Source: Haloferax prahovense DSM 18310
GTDB taxonomy: Archaea; Halobacteriota; Halobacteria; Halobacteriales; Haloferacaceae
Assembly: GCF_000336815.1 (NCBI RefSeq)
Contig: NZ_AOLG01000012.1
Coordinates: 17,261 to 81,260, forward strand
DNA: 64,000 nucleotides
Direction: 5' to 3'
Below are positions 15,479 through 23,634 of the stretch, in pieces. How positions within the stretch are numbered: position 1 is the stretch's first letter; each line of letters opens with the position of its first letter. The notes beneath the pieces are model-generated. The model saw only the letters and a list, made by a program, of their open reading frames with translations. It was not told the origin of the DNA and made no database searches. The position numbers and the translations under genes were made by a program.

Positions 15479-16510
15479 ATGGAAACCCGGAAAGTCCAGC
15501 GTCTCGGTCCCTCCACGCTGGCGATGACGCTTCCAGCGGAGTGGGCCAAGGAACACAACGTCGAGAAGGGCGACGAGGTGACGATTCGGACGAGCGGCAA
15601 GGGAACGCTGACCGTGCTTCCCGAGTCGGTCAACACGGAGGACTCGAAGGCGACGATTCGCGCTGACAGTCTGAACGCGGAGGCGCTCGAACGCGCCATC
15701 GTGGCGCAGTACGTCCTCGGACGGCGCGTCATCCACATCGAGAAAAGCGAGGGCGCGCTCGATTCGGACCACATCAACGCCGTCTACAAGGCCGAGACCC
15801 AGCTCATGGGCCTCGGCGTCATCGAGGAGACGCCCGAGCGAATCGCGATTCGCTGCTCGGTCGACGCGGAGGACTTCACCCTCGACAACCTGCTCGAGCG
15901 CCTCGAAAACACGGGGAGCACGATGCGCGGCGAGGCCATCAAGGCGCTCGCCCACGGCAACCCCGACCTCGCCCAGCGGGCGCTCAACCGCGAGCGGCAG
16001 GCGAACAAGATTTTCGTCCTCCTGCTCCGACTCATCTTCACGTCCTACCAGAACCCCAACCTCGCGCGGGCGGTCGGCCTCGACTCCGGCTTCCCGCTCA
16101 TCGGCTACCGCTCGGTGGCGAAGAACCTCGAACTGACCGCCGACAACGCCGAGGACATCGCCAACATCGTCATGGACGCCGAGGGCCACACCATCGACGT
16201 GGACCAGTCGACGATGCGGCGCATCCGCGAGTTCACCGACCACGTCGACGAGATTACGACGACCGCGGTTCGGGCCGTCGTCGAGCGCGACTACGACCTC
16301 ACCATCGAGTGTCGAGAGCTGTTCCGCGAGATAAGCGACCGGGAGCGCGACATCCTCAACGACCTCCCGGAGATGGAAAACCAGAAGCTCCTCCAGATTC
16401 GCGAGGTGCTCGTGAGCCTCCAGCAGACCGCGCAGTACGCGATGCGGAACGCCGAAATCGCGTCGAACCTCGCGCTCAACGAGGAGTCGGACCACGTCAC
16501 GATAGACTGA
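15479..16510 (+). CDS. AbrB-PhoU phosphate uptake regulator-like protein
   Basis: This 343-residue protein starts METRKVQRLGPSTLAMTLPA, a SpoVT/AbrB swapped-hairpin DNA-binding domain (residues 1-45). It is followed by two PhoU-like three-helix repeats. The first includes FTLDNLLERLENTGSTMRG; the second includes ELTADNAEDIANIVMDAEGH and later helices. Haloarchaeal proteins of this type are annotated as phosphate uptake regulators, but no pst transporter is in the window. The start at 15479 is preferred over a GTG at 15443 because the AbrB domain begins there. A TAATATA element lies about 40 nt upstream. Confidence 0.85.
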   Translation: METRKVQRLGPSTLAMTLPAEWAKEHNVEKGDEVTIRTSGKGTLTVLPESVNTEDSKATIRADSLNAEALERAIVAQYVLGRRVIHIEKSEGALDSDHINAVYKAETQLMGLGVIEETPERIAIRCSVDAEDFTLDNLLERLENTGSTMRGEAIKALAHGNPDLAQRALNRERQANKIFVLLLRLIFTSYQNPNLARAVGLDSGFPLIGYRSVAKNLELTADNAEDIANIVMDAEGHTIDVDQSTMRRIREFTDHVDEITTTAVRAVVERDYDLTIECRELFREISDRERDILNDLPEMENQKLLQIREVLVSLQQTAQYAMRNAEIASNLALNEESDHVTID

Positions 16511-16544
16511 GGAACGAAAGACCGCGGGTGGCGCGCCGTCGCGC

Positions 16545-16988
16545 TCAGTCGGCGATGACTTCCATCGCGTCGTTGTTCTCGGTCTCGGACGACTCTTTTT
16601 CGCCCGTCAGCGGGTTGCGACTGGCGATGCGGCAGTCGAACGCCGGATGCTCGCCGAAGTGCCGGAGTATCATGTGGCGCCGCGACCCCGTGATGCCGGT
16701 TCGGCCGATGTCCTCGGCCGTAAAGCGCTCGGGCAGGCGGTCGTACAGCCGACGCAGTTCGTCGAAACTGGTGAACACCTTCGCGTTGCCAGTGGAGTCC
16801 GCGCCGCGGCGGGAGACGACGTAACTGCCGTCCCGACGGTACTCGCCGGCCGTGCGGAAGAACTCTCGTTTCTCGGTCAGCGCCGAGCCGATAGCCTCCT
16901 GCAGGTCGGCGGCGGCGTCTCGGGACAGTTCACAGGACTGGTCGCCAAAGGAGACGACGATGGTTTCGTCGTCGCTCTCGACGGACAC
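16545..16988 (-). CDS. Conserved haloarchaeal protein of unknown function
   Basis: This 147-residue protein starts at GTG (MSVESDDETIVVSFGDQ). It has a beta-hairpin-like N-terminus (TIVVSFGDQSCELSRDAAADL), a helical segment, a middle that looks like a short winged-helix (FDELRRLYDRLPERFTAEDIGRTGITGSRRHMILRHF) and a charged tail. The middle could bind DNA or RNA, but I do not recognise the family with certainty. It faces the AbrB-PhoU gene tail to tail with 34 nt between them. Confidence 0.7.
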   Translation of the reverse strand: MSVESDDETIVVSFGDQSCELSRDAAADLQEAIGSALTEKREFFRTAGEYRRDGSYVVSRRGADSTGNAKVFTSFDELRRLYDRLPERFTAEDIGRTGITGSRRHMILRHFGEHPAFDCRIASRNPLTGEKESSETENNDAMEVIAD

Positions 16989-17172
16989 AGGGTTCTCATT
17001 ACGGGAGAAGAACTCGATCAGGAGCGTGGGTACTCCGTGTCATATCATCGAATATCTCGTCCGACGGTAAAGGGTTGTCGGCTAAGTCAGGAATCACCGA
17101 AGATTTCTCGGCGAATCGGGACGGTCGAACGACGGTCCGACTTCGCGTCCGCCGCGGGGCGGAACGCGACCG

Positions 17173-18339
17173 CTACAGGAGGCCGTCGTCCGTCGTGGTG
17201 GTCCCGCCGTCCGACGTGGTCGTTGTCGTCTCGGCTGTCGCCGCTGTCGTTGTGGTTGTCGTCGTTGTCGCCGTCGCGGTGTCTGTCGAAGTCTCAGTTG
17301 CAGTCGCGGTCGAGGTGGTCGCGGTTTCCGTGGCCGTCTCGGTCGGCGTCGTCGTCGTCTCAGTCGCCGTCTCGTTCCCCGCCGACGCCGCCTTGTTCCC
17401 GAAGATGTCCGTCTCGAACGTCTTCTCGTAGGTCAGCGGGTCGAGCGGGACGCGGAGGGTCGTGCCGCCGGCGTCGAGGTTCGCGTAGAAGTCGATGCGC
17501 AGGTCGGTCGTCTGGTCGCGTTCGAGGTGCGAGACCCACCACTCGTCGAGTTTGTCGTTTTGGATGTAGGTCGTCGCCTCGATGGTCTCCGTCGACTGCG
17601 GGGAGATGACGTACTCGGAGTTCGTCGTCCCCTCGCCCACGTCCACGTCGTTCATGGAGATGTCGTAGCCGAGTTCGGAGACCGCAATCGGGTACGGCTT
17701 GGGGTTGTGGACGACGAACGTGAGTTCGAGCGCCGTGCGCTCGCTCGTGGACTCGCCCCACTCGGCGCTCGTCTCGTTGACGTACAACACGGGGTCCGAG
17801 ACGACCGGCGAGTCCGCGTCTATCTCGCGAGTCTCCGTGGAGTTGAACGCCGACAGCAGGTCGGTGTCGATGCTCCGAGTTATCTCGGGCGCTTTGAAGG
17901 TCTGTCCCAGCGTCTCCGAGGAGACGTTTGCGTCCACGACGAGGTCGGTGTGCTCGCCGTTCTGGATGTGCGAGACCCACCACTCGGGGATGCGCTCGTT
18001 TTCGAGGGTCGTCCGGAGCGGGACCGCCGAGGTCCCCCGCCCGATAGCGACGCCTTCCTTCTCGCCCGTCGCCATCTGAATCCCGTTCATCTCGACGCCG
18101 TAGTCGACTTCGAGGCCCGAGAGGTTCGCGGACAGCGGGTTGGGGTTCGAGACGTACAGGTCGGTCTCGATGACCGTCTCCGTGGAGTTGACCCCGGCGA
18201 ACCGGTTGTCGACCCGGTCGACGCTCGGCGCGCCGATGACGCCGGTCGCGTACGCCCCGCCGACGCCGGCCGCGACGAGCACCAGCGCGACGAGTGCGAT
18301 ACGGAGTTTTCCGCCGAACAACGCGGATGTCAGTCCCAT
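17173..18339 (-). CDS. Membrane-anchored LEA14/WHy-domain protein with Thr-rich tail
   Basis: This 388-residue protein has an N-terminal membrane anchor (LRIALVALVLVAAGVGGAYATG). Two LEA14/water-stress-hypersensitive-like beta domains follow, each with the N-P-x-P strand (YVSNPNPLSANLSGLEVDYGV and VVHNPKPYPIAVSELGYDI). A C-terminal tail of about 65 residues is almost only Thr, Ala and Glu. Such tails are common as O-glycosylated spacers in haloarchaeal surface proteins. The ATG at 18339 is preferred to a GTG at 18351. A role in stabilising proteins at the cell surface is inference from the fold. Confidence 0.78.
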   Translation of the reverse strand: MGLTSALFGGKLRIALVALVLVAAGVGGAYATGVIGAPSVDRVDNRFAGVNSTETVIETDLYVSNPNPLSANLSGLEVDYGVEMNGIQMATGEKEGVAIGRGTSAVPLRTTLENERIPEWWVSHIQNGEHTDLVVDANVSSETLGQTFKAPEITRSIDTDLLSAFNSTETREIDADSPVVSDPVLYVNETSAEWGESTSERTALELTFVVHNPKPYPIAVSELGYDISMNDVDVGEGTTNSEYVISPQSTETIEATTYIQNDKLDEWWVSHLERDQTTDLRIDFYANLDAGGTTLRVPLDPLTYEKTFETDIFGNKAASAGNETATETTTTPTETATETATTSTATATETSTDTATATTTTTTTTAATAETTTTTSDGGTTTTDDGLL

Positions 18340-18493
18340 CGTTGTGGACACACGAGACTAGTGGTACATATGTCGAACGGCCGAGCGCGGGGTCGGTCCG
18401 TGGGACCGCACCGCACGCCTCGCGCCCGCGTCACGCCGCCCCACGACAGGCGGTGTCGAATGAACTAAGTGCGCACCCGCGAAGGTCGGAAAC

Positions 18494-18676
18494 ATGGAAA
18501 CCAAGACGGTGCAATCCGACAAGTCCATCGGCTTTGCGGCGTTGTTCGGCGTGCTCACGCTCGTCGGCGCAGGGCTGATGGTCGCCGGACCGGACCAGTT
18601 GACGAAGGCGCTCGGATTCATGGTAGCGATTATCGCGGCCTCGCTGGCCGTCTGCGGTGCGCATCTGTTCCAGTAG
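18494..18676 (+). CDS. 60-residue two-helix membrane protein
   Basis: This short protein starts METKTVQSDKSIGF. It has two predicted membrane helices (FAALFGVLTLVGAGLMVAG and LGFMVAIIAASLAVCGAHLF) joined by a short loop. It matches the size and layout of a small haloarchaeal membrane family. Function is unknown. It is divergent from the LEA-like gene, with a DNA-binding protein gene 61 nt downstream. Confidence 0.72.
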   Translation: METKTVQSDKSIGFAALFGVLTLVGAGLMVAGPDQLTKALGFMVAIIAASLAVCGAHLFQ

Positions 18677-18737
18677 CTATCAACGTTGAGGAACACGGGT
18701 AACCGTTAATAACGCCCATTCCCTAGACGGCCCGAGG

Positions 18738-18962
18738 ATGACTGAGTACACCGACGAGGAACAACGCATTCTCGCCTATCTCCGCGACAGCGTCAGCCGT
18801 GGAGAGGGCTACTTCCGGGCGAAGAACATCGCCGAAGCCATCGGTCTCACCGCGAAGCAGGTCGGGTCCCGTCTGCCGCGGCTGGCCGAGAAGTCCGAGG
18901 ACGTCGAAATCGAGAAGTGGGGACGCGCCCGCTCGACGACGTGGCGCGTCACCCGAAGCTGA
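18738..18962 (+). CDS. Small winged-helix protein (DUF7123-like)
   Basis: This 74-residue protein starts MTEYTDEEQRILAYLRDSV and has a compact winged-helix core (GYFRAKNIAEAIGLTAKQVGSRLPRLAE) and a basic wing with KWGRARSTTWRVTRS. It resembles single-domain haloarchaeal DNA-binding proteins. A GTTAATAAC element about 30 nt upstream of the ATG predicts a leaderless transcript. Its target genes cannot be seen from the sequence. Confidence 0.78.
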   Translation: MTEYTDEEQRILAYLRDSVSRGEGYFRAKNIAEAIGLTAKQVGSRLPRLAEKSEDVEIEKWGRARSTTWRVTRS

Positions 18963-19005
18963 GGCGATTCCACGGCTTTTTACTGTGGAGGTGTGATGGT
19001 ATCCC

Positions 19006-19437
19006 ATGACCGTCCGCGTGAAACGAACCTTCGAGTTCGACGCTCCCGGCGCGCGCGTCTGGGAGTTTATCGCCGACCCGGCCAAGCGAGCGGGGGCTAT
19101 CAGCGTCGTCGACCGCTTCGACGTGGCCGACGACGGCCGCCACGCGACGTGGTACCTCGAACTGCCGATTCCGCTCATCCGCTCGACGGTGACCGTCGAG
19201 ACCGAAGACATCGAAGTCGACGAGCCGACGCACGTCAAGTTCGTCGGCAAGTCGCGGGTGATGCGGGTGACGGGCGAACACACCATCGAAGAGCACGACG
19301 GCGGCAGCCGCCTCGTCAACGAGTTCATCGTCGACGGCCGGCTGCCGGGTGTAGAGGCGTTCTTCGAGCGCAACCTCGACCGCGAACTCGACAACCTCGA
19401 ATCGGCGCTCCGGCGCGAGTTCGAAGCGACCGCCTGA
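19006..19437 (+). CDS. SRPBCC (START/Bet v1-fold) family protein
   Basis: This 143-residue protein shows the helix-grip fold pattern. A first strand (VRVKRTFEFDAPGARVWEFIADPAK) is followed by long antiparallel strands (ATWYLELPIPLIRSTVTVET) and a C-terminal helix (FFERNLDRELDNLESALRREFE). Family members bind lipids or hydrophobic ligands, or act as CoxG-like factors. No partner is evident nearby. The DUF7123-like gene ends 43 nt upstream, so the two might share a transcript. Confidence 0.8.
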   Translation: MTVRVKRTFEFDAPGARVWEFIADPAKRAGAISVVDRFDVADDGRHATWYLELPIPLIRSTVTVETEDIEVDEPTHVKFVGKSRVMRVTGEHTIEEHDGGSRLVNEFIVDGRLPGVEAFFERNLDRELDNLESALRREFEATA

Positions 19438-19530
19438 GGCCGGAGACGACCGCTCATTCACGGTGAGTCCGGAGCGACGAACCGCGGGAACCGTGCGCTC
19501 ACGGGGCGTGGGAACCCGTGTTGCGGAGGG

Positions 19531-19830
19531 TTTATACATCGCGGCTTCTAAGCGAAAATCGCCGACGCAATAGGCGCTTTTCTCGCCAGTCGTCGGCGAC
19601 TCCACATCCGCCGCACCCGCCGCAACGTTTCGGGGTCCGTTGCGGCATCCGAAACGACGTGGCCACGTCGTTTCACGCCCCCAAGCCCGGTGGGGGCACT
19701 CCCCTCGTCTCACTTCGCCAACTGGTGACACGAGATTCAGTGGGAGGCGAATTCGCCTCCGCCTTTTGACGACCGCTTCGCTCCGAGCCACGGTGCCGTC
19801 GGTCGCCGATACCGGTCGCGTCTCGGAGCG
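19531..19830 (+). ncRNA. Candidate structured non-coding RNA
   Basis: The 427-nt gap between genes starts with a TATA-like TTTATAC (19531-19537). It then contains a dense set of perfect inverted repeats: TCGCCGACG/CGTCGGCGA (19559-19567 with 19591-19599), GCCGCAAC/GTTGCGGC (19619-19626 with 19639-19646), a 24-bp palindrome at 19651-19674, GCCCCC/GGGGGC (19677-19697), an 18-bp palindrome at 19743-19760, and CGCTCCGAG/CTCGGAGCG (19779-19787 with 19822-19830). No ORF here looks coding. It lacks the RNase P RNA motif GAGGAAAGTC and I see no SRP RNA signature. Strand and ends are inferred from the TATA position. Confidence 0.45.
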
Positions 19831-19864
19831 CACGCTTCTTTCCTCCGGGGGCCGTTGAGACACC

Positions 19865-20182
19865 ATGACCGAGACGATTCGAGGCGACGTGCTGCACGCC
19901 ATCCCGCCGGACGAACTCGACGAAGAGGACCTGTCGCCGGAACTCCGGGCGCTGGCCGACTCGCGCCACGTGCTCGTCGTCCGGAAGGGCGGTCACCCCT
20001 CGATACTCGACCTCATCTGGGCGTTCGTCCGCCGCGACCCCATCGAAGCGGTGACCGTCGTGACCGACCGACCGGCCCAGGAGGACGAGGAGGTGACGCT
20101 GACCGTCGAGGAGACGGACATGCCCGGCGTCTACGTTACGGCGGCCGCTCGCGGTGCGGAAGAGTCTGCGGACGACGGGTGA
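19865..20182 (+). CDS. Conserved haloarchaeal hypothetical protein
   Basis: This 105-residue acidic protein starts MTETIRGDVLHAIPPDELDEEDL. It has a central HVLVVRKGGHPSILDLIWAFVRRDP segment with some amphipathic character, then a beta-rich end (EVTLTVEETDMPGVYVTAAA). I do not recognise a known domain. It lies downstream of the structured intergenic stretch and converges with the aldehyde dehydrogenase. Codon use and acidity match its neighbours, so it is probably a real gene. Confidence 0.65.
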   Translation: MTETIRGDVLHAIPPDELDEEDLSPELRALADSRHVLVVRKGGHPSILDLIWAFVRRDPIEAVTVVTDRPAQEDEEVTLTVEETDMPGVYVTAAARGAEESADDG

Positions 20183-20235
20183 AACGACGGAACGAAAACG
20201 TGGGACAGATGCGGGGCCGCGGCGGGTGACCGACC

Positions 20236-21762
20236 TTACTCGTCTTCTTTGGTCTTGATGTCCGCGGAGAGGCCCTGCGCCATGCGAATCTCCTTGGAGT
20301 TGTTGAGCGTCCACGCGGTGCGCTCGGTGACGGCCTCGATGATTTCGCGGGCCGAGGGGTAGCCGTTTCCGGACTTCTTCACGCCGCCGAACGGGAGGTG
20401 GACCTCCGCGCCGATACACGGGAGGTTCCCGTAGGCGAGGCCGACCTCGGCGTGGTCGCGGAAGTAGTTAATCTGGCGGTAGTCCTCGGAGATGACGGCA
20501 CCGGCGAGACCGTAGTCGGTGTCGTTCTGAATCTCCACGGCGTCTTCGATGTCACCGGAGTACTTGAGCAAGGCGACGTGGGGGCCGAAGACCTCCTCGT
20601 GGGTGCAACGAAGGTCGTCGTGGGGGTCGGCCTCGTAGACGAACGGCCCGACCCAGTGGCCCTCCTCGTGGCCCTCGGGAATCTCGTCGGCGTCGAGTTC
20701 GGTGCGGTCGACGAGGACGTTCACGCCCTCCTTCTCCGCGAGTTCGTTGTACTTCGTGACCTTCTCCTTGTGGCCCTCCTCGATGAGAGGGCCCATGAAG
20801 GTGTCCTCGCGGAGCGGGTCGCCGACGGAGACGTTCTTCGCATTCTCGACGAAGCGTTCCTTGAACTCGTCGTACACCTCCTCGTGGACGACGATGCGCT
20901 CGGAAGAGACACAGCGCTGGCCGGTGGTCTTGAACGACGACATCGTCGCGGAGTGGACTGCGATGTCGAGGTCCGCCTTCTCCGTGATGACGATGTTGTT
21001 CTTGCCGCCCATCTCACACGCGGCGAGTTTTCCAGGGTGTTGGGCCACCTTGCTCGCGACCTCGTGGCCGACCTCGGCGGAGCCCGTGAACAATACGGAG
21101 TCGACGCGCTCGTCGTCGACGATGGTCGCGCCGGCGTCGCCGAAGCCCTGCACCATGTTGAACACGCCGTCGGGGATGCCGGCGTCTTCGAACATCTCGG
21201 CGATAATCTGACCGCACCACGGCGTCTGCTCGGCGGGCTTCCAGACGACGGTGTTGCCCTCGACGAGCGCGACGGCCATGTGCCAGAAGGGGATGGCGAC
21301 GGGGAAGTTCCACGGGGTGATACAGCCGACGACGCCGCGGGGTTTGCGGCGCATGTAGGCGTCCTTCGCGGGAATCTCGGAGGGAATCACGTCGCCTTTG
21401 GGGTGGCGGGCGTCGCCCGCGGCCCACTCGACCATGTGGTACGCCTCGATGACGTCGGCGCGGCCCTCGGAAATCTCCTTCCCGCACTCTTTGGTGACGA
21501 CCTCCGCGAGCTCTTCGGTGCGGTCGCGCAGTTCGTGGTAGATGTCCCAGAGGTACTCCGCGCGGTCGATGTGCGAGAGTTCGCGCCACTCCTCGTACGC
21601 CTCGTCGGCCGCGGCCGCCGCGGCGTCGATGTCCTCGGGCGTCCCTCGTCGGAACGTCCCCAGCGACTCGCCCGTCGCGGGGTTCGTGCTTTCGAACGTC
21701 TCGTCGCCGGTTCCGTCCGTCCACTCGCCGTCGATATAGTGTCGATATTCGTCCTGCGCCAT
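20236..21762 (-). CDS. Aldehyde dehydrogenase (probable 1-pyrroline-5-carboxylate dehydrogenase)
   Basis: This 508-residue NAD(P)-dependent aldehyde dehydrogenase has the usual motifs. These are the substrate/cofactor site [13 protein letters not shown], the oxyanion Asn in the same motif, [13 protein letters not shown] (cofactor loop), the general-base Glu in ACEMGGKN and the catalytic Cys in [15 protein letters not shown]. The family covers P5C, succinate-semialdehyde and other aldehydes. The proline dehydrogenase nearby makes P5C the best guess, which would give glutamate from proline. A perfect 14-bp palindrome lies directly upstream at its predicted transcription start. It is leaderless and divergent from an HTH-10 regulator. 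Confidence 0.88.
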   Translation of the reverse strand: MAQDEYRHYIDGEWTDGTGDETFESTNPATGESLGTFRRGTPEDIDAAAAAADEAYEEWRELSHIDRAEYLWDIYHELRDRTEELAEVVTKECGKEISEGRADVIEAYHMVEWAAGDARHPKGDVIPSEIPAKDAYMRRKPRGVVGCITPWNFPVAIPFWHMAVALVEGNTVVWKPAEQTPWCGQIIAEMFEDAGIPDGVFNMVQGFGDAGATIVDDERVDSVLFTGSAEVGHEVASKVAQHPGKLAACEMGGKNNIVITEKADLDIAVHSATMSSFKTTGQRCVSSERIVVHEEVYDEFKERFVENAKNVSVGDPLREDTFMGPLIEEGHKEKVTKYNELAEKEGVNVLVDRTELDADEIPEGHEEGHWVGPFVYEADPHDDLRCTHEEVFGPHVALLKYSGDIEDAVEIQNDTDYGLAGAVISEDYRQINYFRDHAEVGLAYGNLPCIGAEVHLPFGGVKKSGNGYPSAREIIEAVTERTAWTLNNSKEIRMAQGLSADIKTKEDE

Positions 21763-21763
21763 A

Positions 21764-21777
21764 TGACTCTAGAGTCA
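21764..21777. promoter_or_regulatory. 14-bp perfect palindrome at aldehyde dehydrogenase promoter
   Basis: TGACTCTAGAGTCA lies 1 nt upstream of the aldehyde dehydrogenase ATG. It sits between its minus-strand TATA-like element (TTATTAATC at about 21786-21794) and the predicted leaderless start. Binding here would block initiation, so it is a strong operator candidate. The adjacent divergent HTH-10 regulator is a possible binder, but this is inference. Confidence 0.65.
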
Positions 21778-21894
21778 CAACTAGGATTAATAACCCCGGA
21801 CCCTCCCATGGAAGGGACGCGCCCGAGTCGACGCGTCAACCCGCCCCCGAGTGACCACAGACAACATCTTACGTAGCGGCGTATTACCCAGTGT

Positions 21895-22614
21895 ATGAGC
21901 GAGCGCACGTCAGGTGAAGGCACGCGCCTCACGCTCGACCTGTGGCATCCGAACTGCTGGGCGATAGAATCGACGAGCGAGTACGACGGCGGCATCCTCG
22001 CACACGCCATCTACGACGCCCCCACCGCGGGCGTCGAGCGGTCGAACGGCCTGTTCACCGCCTACGGCGAGTCGCTCGACGAGGTCGAAACGCTCCTCGA
22101 CGTTATCGCCGACTCGGACCTCACCGGCGAAGTGTTGGAACTGCAAGAGCGGTTCGACTCCCGCGGGAAGCACGTCGCGCCCGGCCCGGTCGCCCGCGAG
22201 TTCTTCTTGGAGTACGACCCGAGCGACATGATGTGTCCGCAGTTGCTCAAGCAGGGCTTCGTCCACAGCGCCCCCACGCAGATAGAAAACGGCCGAGAGC
22301 GGTGGGAAGTCTGGTTCGCGGGCGCGCGAGAGGAGATACAGCCGCGCATCGAGACCGTCATGGACGAGACCGGAGCCGAGATTCGCGTCGCCTCCATCTC
22401 CACGTCCGAGGGCGCGGAACCGGAGCGCAGTCGGCGGCTCGACACGCTCACCCGGAGTCAGCGGCAGGCGTTCGAACTCGCGCGCGAGGAAGGCTACTAC
22501 CGCTGGCCCCGCGAGGTTTCCACCCGCGAACTCGCCGCCGAGATGGACATCTCGAAGACGACGCTGCTCGAACACCTCCGAAAGGCGGAATCGAAACTGC
22601 TCGACCCGCAGTAG
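21895..22614 (+). CDS. HTH-10 (bacterio-opsin activator-like) transcription regulator
   Basis: This 239-residue protein has an N-terminal sensor-like domain (GGILAHAIYDAPTAG, PSDMMCPQLLKQGFVHSAP). The C-terminal HTH-10 domain (LTRSQRQAFELAREEGYYRWPREVSTRELAAEMDISKTTLLEHLRKAE) is typical of Bat-type haloarchaeal regulators. It lies between the divergent aldehyde dehydrogenase and the convergent proline dehydrogenase genes, so control of proline catabolism is the natural proposal. A CTTACGTAG element about 25 nt upstream of the ATG fits a leaderless transcript. Confidence 0.85.
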   Translation: MSERTSGEGTRLTLDLWHPNCWAIESTSEYDGGILAHAIYDAPTAGVERSNGLFTAYGESLDEVETLLDVIADSDLTGEVLELQERFDSRGKHVAPGPVAREFFLEYDPSDMMCPQLLKQGFVHSAPTQIENGRERWEVWFAGAREEIQPRIETVMDETGAEIRVASISTSEGAEPERSRRLDTLTRSQRQAFELAREEGYYRWPREVSTRELAAEMDISKTTLLEHLRKAESKLLDPQ

Positions 22615-22629
22615 GTCGGACGCCCCGAC

Positions 22630-23469
22630 TCAGATGCCGGCGACGGCGCGGAGCGCGAACAGCGCGTTCGACTTCCGCTCGCGGACGCGCCGGTAGAAGT
22701 AAGAGAACCACTTGTCCCCGTAGGGGACGTACTGCCACATCTCGATGTCGGCGTCCGCGAGGTCGCGCTGGCCGTCCTCGCGCACGCCCATGAGCATCTG
22801 TACCTCGTAGGGCGTCCCGTACTGCTCGTGGAGATGGCGAGCGTGTGCGATCATGTGCGGGTCGTGACTGCCGACCGCGACGCCGTCGTCGAACTCGGTG
22901 AACATGTACTCGAGGAGTTCTTCGTACACCTCGTCCACCTTCGACTTCTCCTTGTACGCGATGGACGCGGGCTCGTTGTACGCGCCCTTGACGAGGCGGA
23001 CCTTCCCCGGCACGTCGGCGAGGCGTTCGAGGTCGTCGCGCGTGCGCTTGAGGTTCGCCTGCACGCAGACGCCGACGTTCCCGCCCGTCCGGTGGCCCAA
23101 GTCGTCGACGGCGTCGAGGGTGACGTCGGTCGTCTCGTGGTCCTCCATGTCGACCCAGACGAACACGCCCTCGGCGTCCGCGGCGTCGACGATGCGGTCG
23201 AGGTTCTCCCGGAACGCGTGGTCGCCGATATCGAGGCCGATTTGCGAGGGTTTCACCGAGACACAGCCGTCGAGGTTCGTCGCGCCGAGTTGGCGGACGA
23301 GGTCGACGTACGCGTCGGCGTCGGCGTCGGCGTCGGCCCGGTCGGTGTAGTGCTCGCCGAGCAGGTTCAGTATCCCCGCGATGCCGTCGCGGTTCAGGGA
23401 CTCGACGTGCGAGACCGCCCCGTCGGACGTCTCACCCGCCACGAAGTTGTTCGCGATGGGGGGTATCAT
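22630..23469 (-). CDS. Proline dehydrogenase
   Basis: This 279-residue TIM-barrel flavoprotein oxidises proline to 1-pyrroline-5-carboxylate. Visible signatures are SVKPSQIGLDIG, VWVDMEDHETTD, the FAD/substrate segment VRLVKGAYNEPASIAY, VGSHDPHMI and the C-terminal YGDKWFSYFYRRVRERKSN with the substrate-binding YxxRRxxE. It is the monofunctional type, as in many bacteria and archaea. An unusual run of Ala-Asp repeats (RADADADADAY, about residues 44-54) lies in a surface loop. A TTTAGGG element predicts a leaderless start at 23469. The aldehyde dehydrogenase 0.9 kb away probably does the next step. Confidence 0.9.
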   Translation of the reverse strand: MIPPIANNFVAGETSDGAVSHVESLNRDGIAGILNLLGEHYTDRADADADADAYVDLVRQLGATNLDGCVSVKPSQIGLDIGDHAFRENLDRIVDAADAEGVFVWVDMEDHETTDVTLDAVDDLGHRTGGNVGVCVQANLKRTRDDLERLADVPGKVRLVKGAYNEPASIAYKEKSKVDEVYEELLEYMFTEFDDGVAVGSHDPHMIAHARHLHEQYGTPYEVQMLMGVREDGQRDLADADIEMWQYVPYGDKWFSYFYRRVRERKSNALFALRAVAGI

Positions 23470-23634
23470 GGCCGGCTATTGTGAGACACGTACCCTAAAG
23501 AGAGACCCTACCAAATCATTCTGAAAAATATTAGTGAAATAAAGAGCGGATACTCGTTTCGTCCGGCGGGTTTCGGACTCCCGACCATGGACGGTTACAG
23601 GTATATTTACGATAACTGGAGAGCATAGTTTGTT

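Noticed and set aside
19559-19830. RNase P RNA or SRP 7S RNA in the structured gap
   Set aside because: The conserved RNase P RNA core GAGGAAAGTC and the SRP helix 8 signature are not present.
23308-23340. Tandem GTCGGC repeat as a separate DNA element
   Set aside because: It is coding sequence for the Ala-Asp run in proline dehydrogenase and is kept in frame, so it needs no other explanation.
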